Origin: Hemerocallis citrina
Lineage: Eukaryota; Streptophyta; Magnoliopsida; Asparagales; Asphodelaceae
NCBI GenBank assembly: GCA_017893485.1
Contig: CM030362.1
Coordinates: forward strand, 185,588,175-185,652,174
Length of the DNA stretch: 64,000 nt
Reading direction: 5' to 3'
Within the stretch, counting starts at the first letter, position 1, and each line of letters opens with the position of its first letter. The position numbers and the translations under genes were made by a program. Below the pieces are notes generated by a model. It worked only from the letters and a program-made list of their open reading frames with translations, did no database searches and was not told the origin of the DNA. Below are positions 1-11,191 of this stretch, one piece after another.

Positions 1-604
1 TAGTTACCCCTACAGATTCACCTGTCACATGTTTTACCATTAGCAGTTGTTAACTAGCCTGTTTACTAGGATGTCCTTCTTGTCAGCTAGTTCTTGGTTT
101 TTTCACTACTTGTTATAACTCTGTTATATTCTTGATTCCAGTTCTTGTTTCCCATACTTGTACTTGTTTTCACTATTTGTGGCCCTAGCTTGCACTAAGG
201 GCATTTTCTCTTGTTTTTCTCTGTTTTTCCTTTTTATATTTATTAAGCAGACTTTGGAGACGAGTTGCCTGCTGGAATTAGCGAGCAGACATTTTAGGCT
301 TCGCTTGGAGCAAGGACGTGTTTAAATAATTGTTTTCCTTAAGGTATTTATTTCTTCTGCTGTATAAGACTTGTTTCCGAGTTTACACTTGATCCAGACA
401 TGTGAACTATTTGAATATTATTATTTGTTTAAATTATTTTCTGTTGCTTAATAAATTATTCATGAATGCTTGGTTATATATAAATCTGGTTATATTCTCG
501 TTATGATGCTGAGTCGATCCTACAGCTTATGGATGATGTAAAAATCATTCGCTGGGCTTCGTCACGCGCTCGTATTCCATGTTTTTGGGAAGCGGAGCGT
601 GACA
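1..604 (+). mobile_element. 3' part of a long LTR of the LARD family
   Basis: The stretch aligns by eye along its whole length with the reverse complement of the left end of the LTR at 32896-37421. It shares the block with CTAGCTTGCACTAAGGGC (about 187), the region around TATTTATTAAGCAG and the last 100 bases ending GAGCGTGACA. The LTR ends at 604. No primer-binding site follows, so this is either a 3' LTR or a solo LTR. The next base belongs to a Ty3 pol gene, so this LTR appears to be inserted in that gene. Its 5' end lies outside the window. Confidence 0.8.
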
Positions 605-1526
605 CAAGGATTGGCCAGTACCCAAGTCAGTGTCAGAAGTTCGTAGTTTTCTCGGACTAGCAGGCTATTATCGGAAGTTTGTTCAGGACTTCTCAAGGAT
701 TGCTGGACCACTGACAAAACTGACGAGGAAGGATCAGAAGTTCGTATGGGATGATGCGTGTGGTCAGGCCTTCGAGGAGTTGAAAGATCGACTGACATCA
801 GCACCTGTGTTAACGGTACCAGATGGTTCAGGAGGATTCGTGATTTATTGTGATGCATCTGGTAAAGGCTTGGGAGCGGTACTGATGCAGCAAGGCAAAG
901 TTGTTGCTTACGCATCCAGACAATTGAAGCCTCACGAGCAGAACTACCCTACTCATGATCTAGAGCTCGCATCAGTGATTTTTGCTTTGGAGCTATGGAG
1001 GCACTACTTGCCCGGTGATAGAGTTGAAATCTTCACTGACCATAAGAGCCTCAAGTATGTATTCACACAGAAGGAGTTAAACATGAGGCAGAGGAGATGG
1101 CTGGAATTCATGGCAGATTATGACATCAACCTACAGTATCACCCGGGTAAAGTGAACACGGTACCAGACGCCCTGAGTAGGAGACCAGCAGCTATGTTTC
1201 TCACTGAGCAGAAGATATTATTGGAAGAAATGATGAGACTGTACTTGGAAGTAATTTTGCCAGGTTCAACACAAAAATTTATGATGTTACAGTTGTAGTA
1301 TTCATTGGTGGAGCAGATCAAAGAAGCCCAAGCAAGTGATGAGCAGTTACAGAAGTTCAGAAGTCAAGTCGAGGCAGGCTTGAGAACCGACTTGATTATT
1401 CATGCAGTTGGATCACTTCGCTTCGGAGCACGATTATGTGTACCTAAGGGAGAAGTCAGACAAGAATTGCTCGCAGAAGCCCACCATTCACCCTATTCCA
1501 TTCATCCTGGAGGCACAAAGATGTAG
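605..1526 (+). pseudogene. Tekay-like Ty3 pol fragment: end of RT, RNase H, start of integrase
   Basis: The frame opens with [20 protein letters not shown], the connection just after the reverse transcriptase of Ty3 elements. RNase H follows, with [12 protein letters not shown] and [11 protein letters not shown], and the linker [17 protein letters not shown]. RNase H degrades the RNA strand of the RNA-DNA hybrid during reverse transcription in the virus-like particle. The integrase HHCC module begins near 1470 (AEAHHS, IHPGG). A TAG at 1296-1298 breaks the frame and a one-base loss near 1525 shifts it. Everything upstream (gag, protease, RT palm) is missing and an LTR end takes its place. Confidence 0.9.
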
Positions 1527-2191
1527 AAGATCTGAGGCAACATTTTTGGTGGCACGACATGAAGAGAGCAGTGGCGAAGTTTGTATCACAGTGTCTGATT
1601 TTCCAACAAGTGAAAGCAGAGCATCAGAGGACCACTGGATTGTTGCAGCCTCTTCCAATCCCAGAGTGGAAATGGGAGAACATCACCATGGACTTTGTGA
1701 CGGCACTTCTGAGGAGTCCCAAGGGTCATAATGCCATTTGGGTGATCGTTGATTGTTTGACGAAGAGCGCCCACTTCATACCTTTCAGAGTGGGTCAGTC
1801 CACAGAAAGTCTGGCCGAGAAGTACATACAGGAGATTGTACGGTTGCATGGAGTTCCCGTCAGTATTGTGTCGGATAGAGATACGAGGTTCAGGTCCCAA
1901 TTCTGGGAGAGCATTCAGAGAAGTCTGGGAAGCATGTTGAATTATAGTACAACATTCCACCCTCAGACGGATGGACAGTCTGAAAGGACTATTCAAACTC
2001 TGGAAGGCATGTTGAGGTCTTATGTTCTTCAATTTAGAGGTTTTTGGGAAGATCATCTGCACTTGGTTGAATTCTCGTACAATAACAGTTACCAGGCAAG
2101 CCTCAAGGCGGCACCATTCGAGGCACTCTATGGTCGTAAGTGTAGATCACCAGTCTGTTGGGAAGACATCGGCAAGAGGAAACTTTTGTGA
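1527..2191 (+). pseudogene. Tekay-like Ty3 integrase core
   Basis: This is the integrase catalytic core that joins retrotransposon cDNA to chromosomal DNA. All three acidic residues are visible: Asp in ITMDFVTALL, Asp in VSDRDTRF (about 1870) and Glu in PQTDGQSERT (about 1980). The second Cys of the upstream HHCC zinc site is replaced by Phe (SQCLIFQQ), so the zinc site is damaged. The frame is +1 relative to the preceding fragment and stops at a TGA (2189-2191) where Gly is usual. It continues in the same frame into the next entry. Confidence 0.9.
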
Positions 2192-2728
2192 CCAGAGTTG
2201 ATTACGAAGTCAGTGGACGCAGTGTCTCAGATTAGGAAACACCTGAGGACAGCTCAAGACAGGCAGAGGAAATGGGCGGACACTCACCGCAGACCCTTGG
2301 AGTTTGAGGCAGGTGATCATGTCTTCCTCAAAGTATCACCATCAAGGGGAATCATCCGTTTCGGAGGCGGAGGCAAGCTTAGTCCCCGATTCATCGACCC
2401 ATTCGATATTGTGGAATGAGTAAGCAAGGTCGCTTGCAGGCTCGCGCTACCACCGGTGTTATCAGGAGTTCATGATGTATTCCATGTTTCCCAACTCAGG
2501 AAGTACATCAGAGATGTCAACCATATCGTCGACTACTCAGAGTTATCTGTACGTCCAGACTTATCATGTGAAGCTCAACCAATTTCTATCTTGGACAGGC
2601 GTGAGAAAGTGCTGAAGAATAAAGTCATCAAGCTTGTACGAGTCTCTTGGAATCCTCACTCGCCAGGAGAGTCGACATGGGAGCTCGAGGAAGAAATCCA
2701 GAAGAAGTACCCCCATATCTTCGAGTAG
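2192..2728 (+). pseudogene. Integrase C-terminus with chromodomain
   Basis: The frame continues after the TGA at 2189. It has the GPY/F-like segment (RPLEFEAGDHVFLKVSP, GKLSPRFIDPFDIVE), a second in-frame TGA at 2417-2419, and then VFHVSQLRKYI. The end (about 2580-2725) resembles the chromodomain of plant chromoviruses: LDRREKVLKNKVI, then VRVSWNPHSPGESTWELEEE. In this family the chromodomain is thought to guide integration towards heterochromatin. The terminal KKYPHIFE and the long LTR that follows fit the Tekay/Del lineage. Lineage assignment is by motif recognition only. Confidence 0.85.
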
Positions 2729-2790
2729 GTATCATGCTTTTCTATCCTATATTTCGCCTGAATAAATTTCGTGGACGAAATTTTTTTTGT

Positions 2791-2804
2791 AAGGTGGGTA
2801 GGAT
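2791..2804 (+). other. Polypurine tract of the Tekay-like element
   Basis: The purine-rich AAGGTGGGTAGGAT sits immediately before the LTR start TGTAACTCCC. This is where plus-strand DNA synthesis is primed in LTR retrotransposons. The same tract occurs in reverse complement beside the LARD LTR at 37422-37437. Confidence 0.85.
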
Positions 2805-2988
2805 TGTAACTCCCTGTTCCAGTTGTACGTATTTTATTACGTGAATTTTTGTACTTTAATTTTTAGATCAGTTTTATTTTTCTCTTTGGACTCTTTATCT
2901 AAAGCCAGAATATTTTTCTGATCAATTCCATAATTTTGTGATTTTTCGACCAGAGTTTAAATACAAATTTTAAATCCTAATTAATCAT

Positions 2989-3024
2989 AATCCTAATCCT
3001 AATCCTAATCCTAATCCTAATCCT
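2989..3024 (+). repeat. (AATCCT)6 microsatellite
   Basis: Six perfect copies of AATCCT lie in the U3 part of the LTR. They resemble a relaxed telomere-type repeat but are not the plant telomere unit TTTAGGG. Confidence 0.95.
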
Positions 3025-3193
3025 GCCTAATTCTACGCCTAACTCCACGACTTCTCCACCGTGTTCTCATTTTTCCACACCTATGTTTATATTTTTCCAC
3101 CCTACACCCTACACTCTCATTTTTCCTAACCTATGCTCCCATTTTTCTACACCTCTAATTATACACATGCAGCACACTCCTATGCCTTTCCTT

Positions 3194-3203
3194 CTATATA
3201 TAT
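3194..3203 (+). promoter_or_regulatory. Putative TATA box of the LTR
   Basis: CTATATATAT lies about 390 bases into the LTR. A CT-rich stretch typical of plant 5' leaders starts 30-50 bases downstream. Transcription from about 3230 would leave a short U3 and a very long R-U5 leader. This is inferred from sequence only. Confidence 0.55.
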
Positions 3204-3522
3204 GCATGCACTCACACACATGCATAACACATCAACCTCTCATTCTTCACTTCTCCTTCTCTTCCTTTGCCTTCTTCACACCCAAGAGCTCAAGCAACAC
3301 CCAAGCTCCACTTTACCTTCCATCTTCGAAACAACGACTCCGTTACTACGATCCCGTGAACCCCGAAAAACAACCCGACGCCGCGCCACCATGTTGTTGT
3401 TGTCACTCACCGTTGCTACCTCGCTGCCGTCTTGTCGCCATTCTTACCACCGTTGTGCGCCGTCCGTTGCCGACGTCGCTTCTTTCCGTGGTTAACACTA
3501 GCACCGTAATCGTCACGTTATA

Positions 3523-3530
3523 AGGCAAGT
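3523..3530 (+). promoter_or_regulatory. Conserved GC-AG-type splice donor candidate in the LTR
   Basis: AG|GCAAGT matches the consensus of the rare GC-AG intron donor. The surrounding block GGCAAGTACCTTGTAC recurs in four other long LTRs of this window at the same relative place, just after the GC-rich leader. See the findings. Confidence 0.4.
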
Positions 3531-4639
3531 ACCTTGTACACTATTTTTGTTCTCATACAAGCATTTTCCTTGGACTCGTGACAAGTAATCTAGTTATCAT
3601 CATATTTTATTGTCAAACTCCATTCTAGTCACTTGTTTCATGCTATATTAACTCAAGACTGAACCGTTAACACATTTCGAATCGTGTTATCGAATATCGA
3701 ATATTCAACCTTACTATCTCTAAAATTCCTGACCTTGCACTAAGAATTCGATCATGTTTCTGATACTGGATTGAAGATTTTCTATGTGGAAATCGTAGCC
3801 CATCGAGTCTCGAATCCAGAACATCTGACGGTTTCTCAATCGGATGTATAGATTGTGAGATATCGCGATTTTAGTACTGGCATATTGTGAATTTCTGAAC
3901 CTGCATGGGATTACTAACCTGTCTCTTGTACTGAGAATTTGACCATGTTCCCGACACTGGATCGAAAAACTTTCTACATAAAAATCGTAGCCCGAGTCTA
4001 GATATCCGAAACATATTACGGTTTCTCAATCCGATGTATAGATTGTGAGATATCGCAATTTCAGTATTGTGACTCCGAATTTTCAGAATGCGCGCGAAAC
4101 ATCGAAACCAGTGAAGAATGAATTTGTATGCATAGCTACTGTCTTTAGAATGTATCGTCTGAATATGCGTTGGAACCGAAAGAGAGTCTACTTACTATAA
4201 TCTCTGACGGAATCAGATTTGCTTTTCTGTAATAACGGAAAAGTGAATTTGAATGCAGATATGTCAAGTTGTCTAAAAATTCATCTCTACGGTTTTGCAT
4301 ATAAACCCATTACTTTCCATATTTAATGAACTGAGTGTATTATTGTTCTTGTAATAATAACTTTTATAGATATAATAGGTTGATAGAATGCATTTTATAC
4401 CACTTGATAATTTTTAATAACTACTCTCGATACATGTACTCATTTTACGTCTCTTGTCCATGATTACTACCCTTGATATTTTTCTTGACTAAACTATTTG
4501 ATTACACCGTTCCACTAGTCGTACCAAATGCATGTTCATAATTAATTATAAAATAATAACAAGCCGGGGTTATAAGGGTACGGCTTAATAGTGGACAATA
4601 TAGGGGAGTATATTCGGAAGGGGGCCCGTGTTTCCCGAA

Positions 4640-4995
4640 ATAGTGATTCTTGATTCTTGATTCTTGATTACACAATTCTTGATTACATAATTCTCGATTA
4701 CATGATTCATGATTACATGTCTTGATACTATCACTGGAAGACCCGAGTACATAATCCTATAGAATTCACAACTTAAGTCTAAACGTCACATGATTGATAT
4801 GCACCGAACTTGTGGTATGGGACGCAGGGTTGCGTGCATTAGATAAGTTAATAACACAGATAAACTTGAGATCTTCACTAAGCATGATTCTTGATTACAT
4901 GACTTTTCGTTACATGACTCTTGATTCTTGATTACATGATTCTTGATTACATGACTCTTGATTACATGACTCTCGATCCTTGATTATATGATTAT
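4640..4995 (+). repeat. TTGATTACATGATTC-type degenerate tandem repeats
   Basis: Two clusters (about 4640-4730 and 4885-4995) of 10-15 base units built from GATTCTTGATTACAT flank a conserved spacer (4750-4860). The other long LTRs have different simple repeats at the same relative position. Confidence 0.85.
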
Positions 4996-5596
4996 CAATT
5001 AACTGAGCCTAGGTTATCAATTGCTTATACCTTGAAGTCTAGAATACACTAGTTACAGTTATTACTTACATGATCATATTGTCCCAGTTCCTTGTTTACT
5101 TCCATATTGTATTTGTACTTCTACTTCTTGTTTCTTCCATGTTATATCTTGTTATATTACCCCTTTTACTGCTTGTTGCTACTTGCTGCCCGAAACTTGC
5201 TCTAACGGGAACTTTTCTATTTTTCTTTGAGTTAATAATTATACAGGTACTGATGGACCCGACGAGCAGACTCTCTAGACGATCGTTGCTACTTCCTTAC
5301 TACTTTATATTGTTTTTCTTTCAGTCGCTATTTTATCTAGTTGTTATAGCGAACTGCTTATCATAATATTTTAATTTGGCACCTTGTACTCCCGGGCATC
5401 TTGACCCGATGTTGATGTATTATCCAATTGATGGTTATTCTATTTTCAGCTCATGTGATTATTATATTTGCCTGCGTGAATGTGTTATAAAGATCTTGTT
5501 AAGCTTATAATTGTACAGCTTATGGATGATGTATATCATTCGCTGGGCCTCAGTTGCGTGCCTGTATTTCCGTATAGTAGGAAGCGAGGCGTGACA

Positions 5597-6697
5597 GCTT
5601 GAGAAAATGGAATTGAATCAAAATGTTGCCCCTGGGCTTTATCGTCAGATTCCTCAAGGGAATGTTCGTGACGATCGACATCAAGAACGTGACCCTGACG
5701 AACAATATAAGAAGAACGTTAAGGCTGGCGTTCCCCACTTTGAAGGCCACATGGAACCCCAAGCTTATCTCAATCTGATGCATGCCATGAACCACTACTT
5801 CGTGTGGTTTGACATGAGTGAAGCCCTGAAGGTCAAATTTGTCTCGATGAAATTGACTGGAAAAGCTCAACAACACTAGACCAATCTTAAACATGCCCGC
5901 AAAGGCCGAGGCCTGGCACCCATAGCCATTTGGGAAGTCATGAGAGATATGTGTCGTTATCGTCGCACACCCGATTGTTAGATTCGTGGAACCAACTCTA
6001 TTAAGGAAGCAAATCGACTCAAGAGTATGTTAATAAGTTTGACGACTTCCTTATTCGGTGCAATGTCTTATGTAAAGAGAGCAAAGAACAAACTCTCTCT
6101 AGGTTCAGAGCTGGACTACGAGCCGATCTTAGTAACAAGCTAATTCATAGAAATGCGGACTCATTAGAAGCAACTTATGCCCTTGTCCTCGATATGGATT
6201 CCCTGAAAGCAAGTTCTTATTATAAGTCCAGCGTTCCGAGAGATCATTCCTCTAGAATGACCTCCACTGATCCTCCTAGACGTAAGTCTTCCTCTTCTCA
6301 GTACCCCAACAAGTCTTACCCATGCAAACCTACTTCAAATTCCTATCCATCTAGAATTGACATCAATGGTAAGAACACCGAAAAAGACTACTCTAAGATT
6401 GATCGTCTCACTAAGTGCTATAAATATAAGGGAAACGGCCATATTGCTGGCTACTGTCCTAACCCCAGTAAGACCAATATAGTAGAGGGTACCGCTATCA
6501 TCGCTGATGATTCCGACAATGAGTTTTCCTATGAACCTAATGAAAGCGATGACTTCAGCGAAGAAGAGGATGACCATTATCTCCATAGTATTCGGTCGAT
6601 CCAATCACCTCACTTGAATATAGTCAGATGTGCTTTGTCCCAACCAAAAGAAGAAATTGGAAGCACACTGCCATATTTCATACCTTTACGACAGTAG
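5597..6697 (+). pseudogene. gag of a second Ty3 element (element B)
   Basis: Gag forms the particle that packages retrotransposon RNA. The start is taken at ATG 5607, right after the inserted LTR. Recognisable parts are VPHFEGHMEPQAYLNLMHAM and VKFVSMKLTGKAQQH of the retrotransposon gag domain, then a serine-rich linker. The zinc knuckle lies at 6416-6457; it reads CYKYKGNGHIAGYC, so the second Cys is now Tyr. Stops at about 5877 and 5980 and a frameshift near 6010-6030 break the frame. The upstream LTR must lie left of the window. Confidence 0.8.
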
Positions 6698-6990
6698 GTG
6701 GCAAAAACTGTAAGGTGATTGTTGACAGTGGGAGCTGCGTCAATGCTGTCTCTTCTGCGATCTTAGCCACGAACGGACTTAAAGTTGAACCTCATCCACA
6801 CCCATACAAAGTATTTTGGATTGATGCGACAGCCCTCCAAGTAACACAGCGATGTTTGGTCCATGTAGACTTCAAAGCCTACAAAAAGCAAATTTTGTGT
6901 GATGTGCTCAAAATGGTTATGGGTCAAGTAATTTTAGGGAGACCTTGGTTATACGACCACTATGTGACAAAATATGGTCGATCCAACTAA
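6628..6990 (+). pseudogene. Aspartic protease of Ty3 element B
   Basis: The frame overlaps the end of gag after a frameshift. It contains VIVDSGSCVNAVSSAI with the catalytic DSG at 6721-6735, and the flap-side motif VILGRPWLYDH near the end. The retroviral-type protease cuts the Gag-Pol polyprotein. A stop follows YGRSN. Confidence 0.85.
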
Positions 6991-7011
6991 TGTGTGTTCC
7001 AGCACAAAGGA

Positions 7012-7751
7012 CTAAAAATAAAGCTCATACCTGTGAAACCACGAACTGGTTTGGCTGAAACAACACCACCTCCCTCGAGAAAGGGCAAGAAAGTAGCGTA
7101 TATGGGTGAAAAAGGAACTCATAGAAGAGATTGACAAAGGGACGACAATTTTTCTATTCACAGTGAGAGAAGTCCCTAAAGAGCCTAAGTCATCCATCCC
7201 TCCTCAAGTTACTCCCGTCGTTCAGGAATTTGCAGATATTTTTCCTACTAACCTCCCCAACCAGTTTCCTCTTCTGCATGACATCCAACACGTTATTAAT
7301 CTGGTTTTGAGAGCAAGTCTTCTTAACTTGCCACACTATCGGATGAATCCGACAGAACATGCTGAGTTGAAAAGGCAAGTTGACAAGTTATTGGCAAAGG
7401 ACTTCATCAGAGAAAGCTTAAGTCCTTGCTCAGTCCAGCTCTGATAACACCAAAGAAAAATAGAACTTGGCATATGTGTGTAGACAATCATGTCATAAAC
7501 AAAATCACGATGAAATATCATTTTCTCATTCCCTGTCTAGATGACATGTTGGATATGTTGTCTGGTGCCACAATCTTTTCTAAGATTGAACTTAAGAGTG
7601 CTTACCACCAAATACGTATTTGTCCTGGTGATGAATGGAAAACCGCCTTTAAGATGAAGGATGACCTGTACTAATGGATGGTCATGTTGTTTGGAATAAC
7701 GAATGCCCCGAGCACATTTTTGAGAATCATGACGCAAGTACTCTTGCCCTT
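7012..7751 (+). pseudogene. Reverse transcriptase of Ty3 element B, 5' part
   Basis: Degenerate Ty3 RT: PHYRMNPTEHAELKRQVDKL, then after a frameshift near 7426 TPKKNRTWHMCVDNHVIN, TIFSKIELKSAYHQIRI and GDEWKTAFK. An in-frame TAA at 7672-7674 replaces the usual Glu codon. The frame then runs [15 protein letters not shown] to the exact insertion point of the Sirevirus. CCCTT at 7747-7751 is the target duplication. The YFDD active site is on the other side, at 19009-19020. Confidence 0.9.
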
Positions 7752-9132
7752 TTTTGGATCCTATATGCAAGGCAGATAGCACTAGAGGGGGGTGAATAGT
7801 GTTATTAAAAAATTATTAAAAATTATTCAACTTGAAACACCTGGTAAGTCGACTGGGACACAAAACCAGTCGACTGAATCGACAAATAAAAAAAAGACTT
7901 AATCAACTTAAAAAACAACGAGTCTGTAAGTCGACTTAATACGCTACCAGTCGACTGATCAGACACAGACAGAATCAAAATGCAGCGAATTTAAATTTAC
8001 AAGTTAGAGAGATCAAACCACAGAGAATCAGCAATGCTAACACAACGATATATCCTGGTTCGGTCCTCCTGACCTACGTCCAGTCCCCAAACAACCCACT
8101 TGAGATTTTTCACTATTCTTGAAGAGAATTACAAGAATACCCTACGACCTTTGGCAACAACTATGCCAAACCCGTAGACCTCTCTCACCACTAGAGAGAG
8201 CAAAAACCCTACTTTACAACCTAGAGTGAACACTGACTCTATACCAAGAGCCATTCTCTCCAACCGAGAGGACCACTCTCACAACCAGAGAGTGAACAAC
8301 AAAGAAATTGAAAATTTCAACACCTAGAGCCTTGATTTTTGAATGTGCTTTTTGTATGGAGGCTATTGGTCAACTTCTAATCGCAGTCTTGAACTTAATT
8401 GTTGTTATACAAGACTGAGATTAGAGAACCAAGTCTAAGAAAATGAGAGTTCTTTGAAAACTTTGAGTTCTTTAGCACAAAAACTTGAACAAAAGCAAGG
8501 ACTTGTTTTAAGCAAAAAATAGGTAACCTTTTCCATGTGAAATCTGAACTCTATTTATAGAGTAAACACTCCAGAGTCATTGGAAAATAGTTAACCAACT
8601 GCCATCAAACGGAAGAAAAGATTTGAATTCGAAAATCAAATTTAAATACTCAGAAAATTGTCAGAGCTACTCGAACAGTCGACTGGGTTGCCAAAGGATT
8701 CGACTCGTCAGAGCTTGAGTAAGTTCAGGTTGTTTTGTACTTGAACAGTCGACTGCTTAACACCGTAAGTCGACTGGTACTTGACAGCTGAACTCATACA
8801 AGCTTGAATTTGACATTTTTGATTTTTAATAAAGTTTATTTTAGTCCATGGGGATGTGTGTGTGTGTGTGCATCAAGGCTATTACAAGATTTCTAAGCAA
8901 ACATATCAAAGATTACAATTTTGTACATCAATTTACATAGACACTCTTTTGTTCTTGTTTTGAAGTTTGAGTGACATTTGTCTTGTAGCTTGATCTCTTG
9001 TTTTGAAGCTTGAGTGACATTTGTCTTGTAGCTTGATCTTGAACCTTGAAAGCTTTCGGTACACACTGCAAGAGACATGTTGAATAGAATATATGTGTAT
9101 CAAGTTGTAGTCATCAAAATCAAGAATCTACA
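7752..9132 (-). repeat. Sirevirus 3' LTR (1381 bp)
   Basis: The LTR is paired with 17597-18981 and differs from it by scattered substitutions and small indels. Its outer end has decayed from TG to TT at 7752. It holds at least seven copies of the palindrome AGTCGACT and a tandem duplication of about 43 bp (8954-9040) beginning CTTGTTTTGAAG. Confidence 0.93.
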
Positions 9133-9351
9133 TTCTCCCCCTTTTTGATGATGACAACACAATAACTAAACAATATAGAATAGTAACTTTAAAAAACATG
9201 CTTCTCCTGAATATAACACACATATAGATATGCAAATTAAAAAATACAATACAATTAAAGTTGCTCCCCCTAAATAAGATAGAACATGCACACATGCCTA
9301 CAACAGAAATATGCATACAACAATAAGATCATAAACATTCTCCCCCTTTGG
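9133..9351 (-). other. Multiplied polypurine tracts
   Basis: On the minus strand, AAAAGGGGGAGAA touches the 3' LTR (9133-9145). A second tract, CCAAAGGGGGAGAAT, lies at 9337-9351, and a weaker AGGGGGAGC at 9263-9271. Repeated polypurine tracts upstream of the 3' LTR are a known Sirevirus trait. Confidence 0.8.
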
Positions 9352-9535
9352 CATCAACAAAAACAGAAATTATAACAAGGGGCAATCCAAAGAGAGAACA
9401 TAAAGTCATACATAAGCATCCAAATATAGTGCATAAAATCATACATAACCATAAAGTCATAATCCAAAGTCAAAGATAAAATCTTACAAAATATGAAAAA
9501 ATAGAAAAGTAATGCAAAATACAAGACATGCAACA

Positions 9536-10615
9536 TCAATATTCGTCGTCGTCACTGTTGGGGGCAGAAGTAGGTTGAGGTAATTGTCGAACAAACAACT
9601 GAATGAGGTTGGCCAGACCAGCCTCTAGAGAATTTTGACGACCCAGAATGAGATCCTGACAGTCCATAATGTAGTTGACAGGCGAATAGAGACTTTCAGG
9701 ATGAGAAAAGCTTGCCCTAGGTGGAACGGAAGATGAACTAAATGCCGAAGAACGAGGTGGAATGGAAGTGGCCAAAGGTATAGGTGGAGCATTACGGGTA
9801 GGTGAATGAGGAGGAGTATAGAGCAATTTCATATGGGCAAGAATGGCCCGATCAAAAGTTTCAAAACGAGACATAACACTAGACTCCTAATCTAAATCTA
9901 TCTTAAAGTGGCTAAAGATATGAGTGAGAATAGCCTCATAAGGTAAGAACGAGGTGTGAGCTTTTTGGAGACGAATAAAAACTTGACTCCAATTGATATG
10001 AATATTTCCCAAAATAGCATAAATAGCTGCTTGTAATTCGTGCGAAAATTGATCGTAGCTCTCTATTTTAGGGATAATATTATACGATAAAATTCGTGCA
10101 ACAAGCTTCGCAAGCGGGGTTATGTTCTTATTGGTCATAGGAGGACCTTGAAGCAAATATTAGGGAAGAAATATTTTAGACAAAATGGAGGGATCATCAA
10201 GTTCAAGTTCTCCTAAATCCAACCCATCAAAAGGAATTTTTAGAATCTGTCCCAATTTCCTCACACTCAATTTCATAGTCATATTTTTAACAGAGGTAGT
10301 GATTTTTATCTCATTACCATCATCATTAGTAGCAACTTTCATATTAGTATAAAACAAGTAAATAAGTTGCAGGTAGTAATGGGGTTGATTTATGAGAAAT
10401 AAAAGATCAAACAATCCACACTATTGAAAGAGTGGAGCAGTTGGATATTTCTCTAAATCGGGAAAGTTAATAAACCTACCCGGAAAAGTAACCAATTGAC
10501 AAATGGAAAAATATTTTTCAACTAGGGTTGGATTCCTCAAGTATTGAAGGTAATTAGGACGGGTTTACACATCTTCAACAGGAGCAGAAGACCTAGATCT
10601 TTTGGATTTCGACAT
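9536..10615 (-). pseudogene. Envelope-like extra ORF of the Sirevirus
   Basis: A sense-strand frame of 360 codons between pol and the 3' LTR starts at ATG 10613-10615 (MSKSKRSRSS). Four stops interrupt it (near 10567, 10424, 10161 and 9888) but no frameshift does, so the frame is real. It resembles the proteins called envelope-like in SIRE elements and legumes: a basic start, a middle part with LVTFPGRFINFPD and MKLSVRKLGQILKIPFDG, and an acidic end NSDDDEY. I see no clear signal peptide or fusion peptide, and the function of these proteins is unknown. All four stops could arise from CAA or CAG by a C-to-T change. Confidence 0.75.
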
Positions 10616-11191
10616 AAAGAAAAGAGAATAACCCGAAAAATCTAAAGTGATAAGAGAAAAAAAATATTACCCAACAACAAAGAGAGACAATGACACTGAA
10701 TCTAAGAAACTTCGAGCAAAGAAGCAAGCTCTAATATGCAAACTCCAATCAGCGATCTAATCAACGAGCTCCAATCACCTCAGCAACCGTCTGGTCAGGA
10801 AGAGGAAGAGTAAAAAAGGGAAATGTGAATTGGAACTAGGGTTTTTACTAGATAAGATAAAAAATTAAAGGTGGAGATTAAAAGATAGGATTGATTGATG
10901 GTGGAGATCAAATGGATAATAGAATTAGAGCGGGTTGGGTCTAAGAAGAGCAAAAGAAATCCCAAACAAGTGACGATTCAGAGAATATAAAAAAATCTGA
11001 ACACAGTCGCGCCAGTCGACTGGCCAAGAGGGAAGTCGACTGAGGCGAGAACAAAATAAATCCAAAAATAAACAGAGTTTTAAAAGATTGTATAACTTAT
11101 AAAGCAATGTCAGTGAACTAGAAAACCAAGATAGTCGACTGTTCATTCAATAATTTCAAGAAAGAGACAATTACTTAATCTAAGTATAATT

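Larger units (their letters stand above)
2805..5596 (+). mobile_element. 3' LTR of the Tekay-like element (2.8 kb)
   Basis: The LTR begins TGTAAC right after the polypurine tract and ends GGCGTGACA at 5596. The next bases start the gag of another Ty3 element, so this element was inserted into that gag. Inside are an (AATCCT)n tract, a TATA box, a CT-rich leader, a GC-AG-like splice donor, TTGATTACATGATTC-type simple repeats, and a block near 4568-4640 shared with four other LTRs of the window. It is related to, but clearly different from, the LTR at 1-604. The open frames inside (for example 3083-3523) are leader sequence, not genes. Confidence 0.9.

Noticed and set aside
2989..3024. Possible interstitial telomere from (AATCCT)n
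   Set aside because: The plant telomere unit is TTTAGGG; this hexamer is different and lies in an LTR.
3083..3523. Two overlapping frames of 120-146 residues after a TATA box
   Set aside because: They sit in the R-U5 leader of the 3' LTR and have no recognisable domain.
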